From Macrothele yani (Eukaryota; Arthropoda; Arachnida; Araneae; Macrothelidae), in contig CM077027.1 in assembly GCA_039090855.1 (NCBI GenBank), forward strand, positions 99,298,316 through 99,362,315: 64,000 bases of DNA, read 5' to 3'. The translations under genes and the position numbers were made by a program. Positions 55,453-63,564 of the stretch are shown in pieces (positions within the stretch are counted from its first letter, which is position 1; every line of letters begins with the position of its first letter). The notes beneath the pieces were generated by a model. It saw only the letters and a list, made by a program, of their open reading frames with translations. It did not search any database and was not told the origin of the DNA.

Positions 55453-55594
55453 TTGAATAAATAAATCCACCGCTCTTTCCACGTTAAGCAACGCACAGCA
55501 ACCGAAAAATTGTTATTCGGCCGCCGATATATAACAATTTTTCGGTTGCTGTGCGTTGCTTAACGTGGAAAGAGCGATGGATTTATTTATTCAA
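55453..55594. repeat. Near-perfect palindrome, 63-bp arms, 16-bp loop
   Basis: Arms 55453-55515 and 55532-55594 differ at one position only. The arm runs TTGAATAAATAAATCC, CGCTCTTTCCACGTTAAGCA, ACGCACAGCAACCGAAAAAT, TGTTA. The loop 55516-55531 contains CGGCCGCCG. It could extrude as a cruciform or fold as a long RNA hairpin. No transposase or target duplication was identified, and no second copy in this window. Confidence 0.97.
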
Positions 55595-55924
55595 CTGACG
55601 CCACGTATTTAGATAAAAGTCTTTTCTTTTGACCCTGTTATACATAAAAAATATATATCAGATCTACGTTTTTTTTCGTTCCCGCGAAGAACATCTTTTA
55701 GCTCATTATATTTTGAAGGATGCGTTGTTATGTGCAAACAAGTGTAGTATATAACGCCTTATCCTCATTGATACAAAAATTTCATTTCTCTGATTGATAT
55801 TTCGTTTACATTTTCTTGTTATCATACATTTATAGGAACTTTTGCTATGGTTCTGAAAAGAGGTCTCAAGTCCCCCGAAATAGGTGCTTTCTCGCCACCC
55901 AGTTTTTATAAACTAAAGCGAAAA

Positions 55925-56155
55925 TGTTTGCTTGAAGATTTTACTCACTAACTGAAAAAAAAAAAAAAAAATGCTTTTTTTTTTTTCAATACTTCATTCA
56001 AATCGGCAGTCAAATATTTCTGCCTATTTCTTTAACCAGTTTCACATGAAGTTTCCACAAAAATTTTGAAAAATCCTTCTGCTAAGGCTGAGGCCCTCTT
56101 AGCCGTGAGCCTCCTCCCCCCTCGCAATGCGGAGATTGCGGGGGCTATCAATACG
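55925..56155. repeat. Dispersed repeat B, copy 2
   Basis: Partner of 7265-7490, ending GAGGCCCTCTTAGCCGTGAG and a CCCTCGCAATGCGGAGATTG segment that in copy 1 forms a clean palindrome, then GGGGGCTATCAATACGC. It directly adjoins the Tc1 relic that follows. Confidence 0.7.
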
Positions 56156-56159
56156 CTCA

Positions 56160-57035
56160 TTGCCACACTTGTTCAATGGCGGACGAATCAGGCGAATGCG
56201 CTGGCGAAAAAACAGACATCTAGGAGCAGCGGGACATTCCGCGCCACATGTGGTCGGGCATTGTCCTGTTGAAATATGGCACCGGCGACCATCTGCACTT
56301 ATAGCAGCACTTCATCCTCCACAACTTCCGCGATGTACCGCTGTCTGTTCATGGTTCCTGCAACGCGCCGGGGGCGAGAACGTGAATGGAACCTAACAGC
56401 ACCCCACACCAAAACGCCCGGTGTCAGGCCCGTATGACGCTGTACAATACATGCCTCCATCACCCGTTTACCACGGTGTCACCGTACAAGGACACGTGCA
56501 TCAGGGGTCATTCGGCTGAATCGCGACTCATCGGAAAACACTGTGTTGCCATTCATCACGCCAATGTTTGCATTCTTGGACTCATTTCAACCGCTGACGT
56601 CTGTAGTTTAAGGGGAAACGAAGTCGAAGCAGCAAACGGCAAGTGACATGGCCTTTCTGAGGGAAACGATGTCGGACAGAGCTTGTAGACAACACTTGAT
56701 GTGATATAGACCTCCACTGTTGAGCTAACCCTCGAGACGTGGCTGTTCGGTCTGTCAACTCGATACGGTGGAAATGGCGTTCGTCTGTCGCTGGGCTCCA
56801 GACCCTTCACGTCCGTGCGTTAGACCTTTCTCTTCCCACTGATGGGATATTCACATAATCTTATTTCGCATCGTTCGCGTTTCGTCCAACACCAGCTGCG
56901 ATATCTTGGAAAGAAAGTCCACCTTTGCGCAGCCCAACACATTGGCTTCACTCAAAAGTCCGTCGGCTGTACGTACGGGTCTCATCTGCTGCTCAGTTAG
57001 TACCATTACCTTACCTTACTGTAACAATTCCCGCG
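56160..57035 (-). pseudogene. Tc1 transposase relic, heavily broken
   Basis: On the minus strand: VFSDESRFSRMTPDARVLV (first aspartate) near 56540, GVLVWGAVRFHSRSRPRRV, AEVVEDEVLL, FQQDNARPHVARNVPLLL (second aspartate) near 56270, and after a shift SPDSSAIEQVWQ with a glutamate. N-terminal text around HVSRVSSTVEVYI lies upstream with frame changes. Termini are not certain; a possible right end is CCCCCTATTTTGGACAGACT near 57430, which would place repeat C inside its 5' region. Confidence 0.75.
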
Positions 57036-57051
57036 AATCGACTGTGGCAAC

Positions 57052-57220
57052 TTCAGATCAGATCATATGTAGAGGATATTAGGAAGGGAGTGTCTGACCC
57101 CAGGTCTTAAACAACCCTTAGAAATATGAAGCTATGAGATTTGGGCTACAGTGCCCGACAGGAAAGTCACACGGAAGCGATGTAGAAAGAGGGAGGGAGA
57201 CGCCCTTATTTGTAACCTGT
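57052..57220. repeat. Dispersed repeat C, copy 2
   Basis: Partner of 22040-22205 with the same CAGATCAGATCATATGTAGA start and GACGCCCTTATTTGTAACC end. Non-coding. Confidence 0.8.
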
Positions 57221-57437
57221 TGCAACTTACCCTGTGCGTTCTGCTTTTATACCTCCTGCGGGACAGTTACGAGGATGTGGCTGGCACAAATCATTTGCAT
57301 GTGCGCTGCGGTTGCAATCATTTGCACCTCCTCAAATGACCTACCCATTCTGTGAGTTTCAGCCCGATCGATTCTGTGAGTTTCAGACATTTCTACACCG
57401 GGGGCAAAGCCCAAAATATGGCGCCCCCTATTTTGGA

Positions 57438-57487
57438 CAGACTTGTTAAAGTTTACCCAACTACACACAAGACTGATACAAGTAAGC

Positions 57488-57518
<31 letters not shown>

Positions 57519-58071
57519 GCAGAACTACAACAGAAGCATTTAAAATCTAAGCCACACAAGCTGTAGAAAATAATTTTTAAGAAATTAAAAACTGCACAAA
57601 GCAGATACAATTTCAAAATATGACAGTGCCACAAATACTGTACTTTTTAAAGAAACAAGGCATAGAAACAGATGTGTCGATCCTTGAAAAAGCCACGAAT
57701 CACTGTTCTCAATAATTTTGTTACCTTTCTTCCAATTTGTTCTCTTCTAAATTAGCTCCAGTTACTCGTCTTTCATTTTATGCTTAGTTTCTTTACAAAG
57801 TATCTGTGGCATCGTTATGTTTTTGAAATTTCATCAGCTTTTTTCTCTTTCTAAAGCATACATTGCTCGACCAAACAAAATTAACGTCACACTCGATGTT
57901 ATCTTTATTGTACGCAAGGCGCAATCGAACTGTGGCGGTTTGAAGGGCTTTTCCTAACTGCTTTGGAGAGATCACACCTTCGGTACCAAAGCGAGTACAG
58001 CTGTAGAAAATAATCACGAAATATCCTTTTTGTACCAGATCAGATAGGCCGAATGTAGATGACTGTATAAC
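57438..58071. other. Non-coding, nothing recognised
   Basis: Begins with a long A run (57494-57517), then AT-rich sequence up to the TRIM. A minus-strand frame at 57793-58101 has no family motif. Confidence 0.5.
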
Positions 58072-58075
58072 AAAG

Positions 58076-58245
58076 TAAATTTCTCCGTCATATCTGTCCA
58101 CGCCAGGATTCGAACCCGGATCCCCTCATTCCGGAATAAGTCACTCTACCAATTGAGCTACGCGGACGTTTTGTTCTGATTTCTATCTGCCTTTATGTCG
58201 TGTGCGTCCTTCGGGCAGGTGCGTCACATCTCCTGGTACGTTACA
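58076..58245 (-). repeat. TRIM copy 2, 3' LTR (element orientation)
   Basis: 170-bp direct repeat with a longer end than copy 1 (extra CACATCTCCTGGTACGTTACA-type segment), shared by its partner LTR. Contains tRNA-like 58096-58167. Confidence 0.85.
58096..58167 (-). other. tRNA-like segment in TRIM LTR
   Basis: 72 nt. Acceptor GTCCGCG/CGTGGAC, box A TAGCTCAATTGG, box B GGTTCGAATCCT, anticodon region ACTTATTCCGGAATGAGG. Confidence 0.78.
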
Positions 58246-58383
58246 TCATCTCCCCCTTATTTTTTTTTTTTATTTTTTTTTTTTCGAAGTGCTGGAGAAG
58301 GGATTCTCTTATTTTTCCTATCTCGCGGTGTAGAAATAACATCACACCAATGCGAGATTTTGAACGGTCGGGTCATCCGGATA

Positions 58384-58395
58384 GTTCGGGCGCCA
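58384..58395 (-). promoter_or_regulatory. Putative primer-binding site (tRNA-Lys type)
   Basis: On the minus strand TGGCGCCCGAAC, one base inside the 5' LTR. From general knowledge this equals the complement of the 3' end of tRNA-Lys(UUU)-type primers. Copy 1 has lost part of it. Confidence 0.7.
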
Positions 58396-58396
58396 T

Positions 58397-58577
58397 TATA
58401 ACGAATGTAAATTTCTCCGTCATTTCTGTCCACGCCAGGATTCGAACCCGGGTCCCCTCATTCCGGAATAAGTTGCTCTACCAATTGAGCTACGCGGACG
58501 TTTTATTCTGATTCCTATCTGCCTTTATGTCGTGTGCGTCCTTCGGGCAGGTACGTCACATCTCCTGGTACGTTACA
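58397..58577 (-). repeat. TRIM copy 2, 5' LTR (element orientation)
   Basis: 181-bp partner of 58076-58245, same termini, with tRNA-like 58428-58499. Confidence 0.85.
58428..58499 (-). other. tRNA-like segment in TRIM LTR
   Basis: 72 nt. Acceptor GTCCGCG/CGTGGAC, box A TAGCTCAATTGG, box B GGTTCGAATCCT. The T-stem is slightly better than in the partner LTR. Confidence 0.78.
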
Positions 58578-58581
58578 ACTG

Positions 58582-59190
58582 TCATAGATCGCAACCGAAG
58601 TTAATTTTGAACAGCCCCTAGATAATCCTCTACAGTGTGAACGACATCCTTAACGTACGTCTACGGTCTATCCAGTAAAGAAATACTACGGGTCCTACCG
58701 TTCAAGATGAGGGTTATTTTTCCTTCAGTTTTTACAACCGCGCCTTCATTCTGAATGTGAGAAAAACCACCTCTAAACATTGAGGAAAAACTCTGAATTT
58801 TAGTTATGAAACTGGTGTAAAAGTTTCAATTTCAATAAGATCGCAAGCAGCAATTTTTGCGCCTTCTCTTAAGTAGCACCCGGGGCAGCCGCCCCTGTCT
58901 GCCCCTCTCAGTTACGCTTCTGCCGATCGCACATCCTTTTCCTCGTGTTGCATTTTCAACAAACAGCAGTGTATTTCATAGAGTTGTACGTAGAAGGTTC
59001 TGCTTTCTAAACATAGGTTACTAAAATTGTGGCATAAGAAATAATGGCATTTTGTTTCGGAATTTGTGGCGGCAACATCTCGCTGACATTATTTGTCGTA
59101 AATATCTTAAAGGCAAATTATGTCAGCGATATTAATTGTGACAAATTACTGAGGTGACGCATGAATCAAAACGGTAAGTTGTATAGTGAT
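58582..59190. other. Non-coding, with a hAT-like end fragment
   Basis: Mostly featureless. Near 58870-58922, GGGGCAGCCGCCCC followed by TCAGTTACGCTTCTG resembles the right end of the hAT-like element at 32789, so a scrap of that family may lie here. Confidence 0.4.
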
Positions 59191-59192
59191 AA

Positions 59193-59340
59193 ACCTTGCC
59201 GGCGTAGTTCAGTCGGGAGAACATCTAGCTCCGGAGTAGGAAGACATGAATTCGAAAACCACAGCCGGCGAAAAGGGCATTTCTTCACATAATGTCGAAT
59301 AATGTGCACTCATAAGTGCTAATAGGTTTTACGTCACCAC
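59193..59340 (+). mobile_element. tRNA-derived SINE, family C
   Basis: The 73-nt head 59198-59270 begins GCCGGCGTAGTTCAGTCGGG, has D-stem GTTC/GAAC and a CTCCGGA loop, and closes with AGCCGGC pairing the acceptor. Box B is eroded (GAATTCGAAAAC). The following non-tRNA body has no second copy in the window. A decayed tRNA pseudogene is an alternative. Confidence 0.6.
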
Positions 59341-59518
59341 CACGGAAATATAAAGTGCAAATTTCAGTGGTAAATCTGACTTGGAGTGCAGTTGCTGACT
59401 AAAGATCTACTCTCGGGTCCCTGCCCAGAGCCTTTTGCGTGAGCATTAGGAATATAACCATAATTTCCAATCGTATAATACTGGAGTAAAATTACTTCCT
59501 CATTTTTCGAAGATGTTC

Positions 59519-59862
59519 TACGTTTTGGCGTCCGATGGGCTTCCGCGAGAAATTTCTAAAATCTACGGATATCAGGAATTCAAAAACCTTAAAATTCTCA
59601 AGATGTTACCTTAAAGAAAAGTAGAAGGGTGAGAAGTGCGAGCAAATCAGAAGATGAAACTATGGCCTGCAATACGTCTTGTACGGAACCTACGTTTTGG
59701 CGTCCGATGGGCTTCCGCGAGAAATTTCTAAAATCTACGGATATCAGGAATTCAAAAACCTTAAAATTCTCAAGATGTTACCTTAAAGAAAAGTAGAAGG
59801 GTGAGAAGTGCGAGCAAATCAGAAGATGAAACTATGGCCTGCAATACGTCTTGTACGGAACC
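59519..59862. repeat. Exact 172-bp tandem duplication
   Basis: 59519-59690 and 59691-59862 appear identical over 172 bp (start TACGTTTTGGCGTCCGATGG, end CTTGTACGGAACC). The second copy runs into the Helitron helicase reading frame. Identity means a very recent event or an assembly artefact. Confidence 0.95.
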
Positions 59863-60236
59863 TCGACTCGCCAAAACTTTGCAACGGAACAAGGCTGTGT
59901 GTAAAGAAGATGCTGGGCAATGTAATTCAAGCGCCTATTTTAACAGGAAAGGGAGAGGGTGAAACAGTTTTTATCCCACGGATAGCATTCACTCCGACGG
60001 ATCTCCCTTTTAACTTTAAGAGATTGCAATTTCCAGTGAGACTTGCGTTCTCGATCACGATCAACAAGTCACAGGGGCAGTCTATTAAGTACTGAGGAGT
60101 GGATTTGAGATCACCATGTTTCTCTCATGCACAACTTTATGTTGCTTTCTCAAGGATGGGTTCACCCAAGAATTTATTTATTCTTGCTCCTGGAGGTGAA
60201 ACTAAAAATTTTGTTTATAATCAAGTTTTGTGTTAA
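59826..60236 (+). pseudogene. Helitron helicase, C-terminal end
   Basis: The frame reads IRLVRNLDSPKLCNGTRLCV, NVIQAPILTGKGEGETVFIP, PTDLPFNFKRLQFPVRLAFS and ITINKSQGQS, the last motifs of the Pif1-like helicase of Helitron Rep/Hel proteins. A TGA at 60094-60096 interrupts. Then GVDLRSPCFSHAQLYVAFSR, GSPKNLFILAPGGETKN and the final stop at 60234-60236 can be read. The Rep domain and most of the helicase are absent. A rolling-circle 3' end follows at 60391-60417. Confidence 0.9.
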
Positions 60237-60390
60237 ATTAATATTATAGTGAATTTGTAAAAGATTTTACTTTATAATTTGTATACTGTACTTATATTTT
60301 TAAAAACCTGTAAATAAAATTACTTTGATTTTACACTATAGATAGAATTCATTCCTTTTCCTGTCTAATAGACGATTGGGATAAATAAAT

Positions 60391-60417
60391 ACCCGGGAAA
60401 CACCGGGTAATAGCTAG
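60391..60417 (+). terminator. Helitron 3' terminal hairpin and CTAG end
   Basis: A 6-bp stem ACCCGG (60391-60396) pairs with CCGGGT (60403-60408), followed six bases later by CTAG at 60414-60417 and a T. This is the canonical Helitron 3' structure (short hairpin then CTRR before a T), where rolling-circle transposition ends. Confidence 0.9.
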
Positions 60418-60424
60418 TTACATA

Positions 60425-60656
60425 TAATAATGTCGCGCCTACAAAAGCAAAATAAATGAAATAAATAATTATCTAGAGAAAAAAAAATTCTGTAATTAAC
60501 TATAATTTGCTTCATTTTAGCATTTCATGCGTCTTATTGTGCCAGATAATCTGACTGAATGAAATTTAAATTAAACTTAAATACTTTGAAAAATGCATGG
60601 GTAATTCGATTAAAAATTTCCGGAACCCCCAATAATTTTTCAAGTCGGCGCCTATG
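60425..60656 (-). mobile_element. hAT-like non-autonomous element, half copy
   Basis: Reverse complement of 62133-62372: CGCGCCTACAAAAGCAAAAT, GCCAGATAATCTGACTGAAT, CCGGAACCCCCAATAATTTT, ending TTCAAGTCGGCGCCTATG. The other half is missing where the Helitron end lies, so the Helitron may have inserted into it. Confidence 0.85.
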
Positions 60657-60899
60657 AGTCAAAATATTAATATATTTATAGGAGATGGCTATTCCGTGGA
60701 ATTAAGATTGCAGTGCTCAGAGAGAAAACGGTAGGGATGGACATTTCTATTAAACAACTCGCTAGTACTGGTATGGGCTCCAATAAAAGTAATCCCTTGA
60801 GCTCCCTTTCTCTTTACGGGCAACGCAAAAATTCTCCACATATACCATATAATCTTAATAAAAACGGCGCGTTAGTCAGATTGCATTGATTATCCAGTT

Positions 60900-61010
60900 A
60901 TGCATTATCCAGTTTGCTATCTACCTTCCTTGAAAAAGCCATCTGGTTGATGTGCGAAAGCTTGGAAACCTTGATTTTATCTACGCCAATAAATTCGGAT
61001 GACTAATATA
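60900..61010 (+). repeat. Penelope 3' tail repeat, copy 2
   Basis: Matches 39150-39262 closely (AAAAAGCCATCTGGTTGATG, TGCGAAAGCTTGGAAACCTT, AATTCGGATGACTAATATAG). No endonuclease frame precedes it, so only the tail of this Penelope copy is left. Confidence 0.75.
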
Positions 61011-61770
61011 GTTGTACTATCTTATGTATAGTTGATGTACAGTTCCTTGCGTTATTAATTATGCATTCATGTTGCTCTGTTAGTTCACAAATATTCCCAA
61101 TACAAATTTAAAATCGTATAGAACGACACAGAGCCGTATTTAAATAAAATTTTTATAATCTTAGTATATGTCTCTCACTTTACATTTTTCCTGCTATTTG
61201 AAATTGCTCAGATTACCCAGTTTTAACATAAATTCATATTGGTAATTAGTAATGAAAATTAAAAAATAATATTAAATAATAAAAACAATGAATCAGATTT
61301 TGAAAAATTTGAAGGTATTTTTTCCTAGTCCGTTCATCCCTAAGGCACTTTTTCATTTAGAACTACATCACTGATTTATCGGAAGTGTATTCAACAACAC
61401 TGATAGAAGAATTACCGATGATTGACGAAGGCGGTTGAAACGTAAACGTTGTGTCATAATGTTTACAGTCGTCGCTTAATTTATGCCAGCTCTTCAGTAG
61501 CGTTGGTATCAAGTACAAGATACAAGACGTTGTTCTTGGGAAGAATAAGTTGTTAGAAATGAGGACTGTCGGGGTCAACCTAAAACAGCTTATCGGCGCA
61601 AAAAACACAAAGTTTATAAGAATAATACACTGAAAGGACAATTTATTGCACACGTTGCACCCATACACAAGCCAGCCCTATACCACCACAATAACGCGGC
61701 TAGCTGAAACCCTCTGTGGGCAATAAATGGGTCAGATACCTACCTGCTCTATAGCGTACCCACGACAGCG
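61011..61770. other. Non-coding, nothing recognised
   Basis: AT-rich sequence between the Penelope tail and the outer Tc1. A minus-strand frame at 61363-61668 has no family motif. Confidence 0.5.
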
Positions 61771-62372
61771 GCAGTGGGTATACACGGCGACCAGAGTGAA
61801 TTCAGTTGTGGGTAGATAGTGCCTGCGGTGGAGACAGGAAGCTCTGCGACGGCAGAACGTCAGGGATTTCCGCGTGCCTGCGACTATTGCGTTTATGTAC
61901 CAGGAGTACATCAAAACTTGCAAAACCGGCAGGCGCCGGGAGAAATGTGGTTGCAAACAGACAACTGATATTTGGAGTGAGCGGAGATCCTTTCCCGTAT
62001 CACGTCGAACGGAGATCCACAAAGGCAAAAGTAACTTGGCAGTCAACGACAGGGCATCTATGAAAGTTTGTGCAAAGACCATTTGAAATACTTTGGCAAG
62101 ACTCTAGTTCTACGCCCACATAGAGTAACCTTCATAGGCGCCTACTTGAAAAATCATTGGGGGTTCCGGAAATTTTAAATCGAATGACCCATGCATTTTT
62201 CAAAGGATTTAAGTCTAATTTAAATTTCATTCAGTCAGATTATCTGGACTAATAAGACGCCTGAAATACTCAAATGAATCAAATTATAGTTAATTAGAGA
62301 AAAATATTTTTTTTTCTCTAGATCATTATTTATTTTAGTTGTTTTGCTTTTGTAGGCGCAACATTAATTGTA

Positions 62373-63564
62373 TACCGATGAGTCATAACATTATGACCGC
62401 CTACTAAATAAGCTGGATGACCCGCTTTAGCTCGCAAAACAGCGGCCACTCGGCGAAACGTCGATTCGATGAGGTGGCAATAGGTGTCCTGGGATATATG
62501 GTACCATAATGTCAACAGCAGATCCTCTAGTTCCCGTATATTTCGGGGTGGTAGTGATTTAGCGCGAACACGCTTTTCCAAGTCAAACCACACATGTTTG
62601 ATTGGGTTCATATTAGGTGAATTTGGAGGCCAGAGCATTAACAGAAAGTCACCAGCATATTCCTCGAACCACTCCTTGACGATTCTGGCAGTGTGGCCTG
62701 ACGCATTATCCTCTTGGTAACGGCCATCACCAGCAGGGAACACAGTTGCCATGAATGGATGAACTTGGTCCGCAACGATGTTCAGATACCTGCCCGCTGT
62801 CAGGGATTGTGCTATTGGGATATAATGGGGCCTCAAGTGCCCCAAGAAAACATCGCCCACAGCATAACACCGCCGTCAGCCTGTTTTCGCTCAACAGTGC
62901 CTCCGTTGGTAATCGGACTACCCGTGCTCGGCCGTCTACGTGATGCAACAGGAATCTTGATTCGTCAGACCAGGCCACTTTCTTCCAATCATCCACGGTC
63001 CAATCTCGATGATCTTGGGCACATTTCATGCGATGTTGGCGATGACGTGCAGTGAGCATGGAGACCCGGCTGAGTCTTCGGCTACGCTCGCACATGCGCA
63101 GAAGGCTGCGATGAACTGCGTGCTGTGACACGTTGCCCTGATCACCGCTGTTGTAGCTGAGGGTGATTTGTCGCACTGTGGCTCTGCGGTCACTGTGAAC
63201 AAAGCGCGGTAATCTCCGCTCCTTTCTGGCATCAACGAGCTGCGGACGGCACACGGCAGGACGACGGTTCGTCGTTTGGCCATCTCTGCACCACTTTTGA
63301 TACGTACTCACTACAGTGGCACGGATAACCCACATGGCGCGCCGTTTCCGAGATCATAATTCCAAAACGCCGTGCCATCACAATTTGTCTTTTATCAAAC
63401 TCCGATAAATCGGCAGCTTTTCCCATTCGGACTCCGAACACTCTACTAACCGAAAGCCGGTCCTCGATTTGTATATATATACTGCTCTGTGAACTTCACC
63501 TGCGCCATCCAGGCGCACTCATTTCTCTAGGCTGGGGGTGGTCATATTGTAATGGCTAATCGTG
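62373..63564 (-). mobile_element. Tc1-family transposon, family K copy 2
   Basis: Left end near TACCGATGAGTCATAACATT and right end inverse AATGGCTAATCGTG, with TA at 62371-62372 and 63565-63566; 1192 bp. Same family as 10768-11985. Confidence 0.92.
62410..63426 (-). pseudogene. Tc1 transposase relic, K at the third catalytic site
   Basis: Starts MGKAADLSEFDKRQIVMARR at 63426, ISETARHVG, shift, then [53 protein letters not shown], and the first aspartate in VAWSDESRFLLHHVDGRA. A shift near 62890 leads to HYIPIAQSLTAGRYLNIVA, YQEDNASGHTARIVKEWFEE (second aspartate kept) and SPNMNPIKHVWFDLEKRV, with lysine where Tc1 has glutamate, 36 residues on. A late shift extends the C-terminus. Otherwise well preserved. 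Confidence 0.92.

Larger units (their letters stand above)
58076..58577 (-). mobile_element. TRIM (miniature LTR retrotransposon) with tRNA-like LTRs, copy 2
   Basis: Direct terminal repeats 58076-58245 and 58397-58577 (170 and 181 bp) flank about 150 bp of non-coding sequence. The 4-bp duplication is ACTG (58072-58075, 58578-58581). In element orientation the LTR begins TGTAACGTACC and ends CGTTATA. One base after the 5' LTR lies TGGCGCCCGAAC (58384-58395, minus strand), matching the primer site for tRNA-Lys used by several retroelements. Just before the 3' LTR lies AAGGGGGAGATGA, a polypurine tract. The internal block GGGATTCTCT..CACACCAATGCGAGATTT is shared with copy 1. Both LTRs contain a 72-nt tRNA-like segment. 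Confidence 0.88.

Noticed and set aside
59198..59270. Genuine tRNA-Arg(CCG) gene
   Set aside because: The D arm and anticodon loop look plausible, but the T arm does not pair and box B is eroded; more likely a SINE head or pseudogene.
61732..62082. 116-codon minus-strand open frame
   Set aside because: It is the shadow of the plus-strand Tc1 N-terminal code, which has recognisable motifs.
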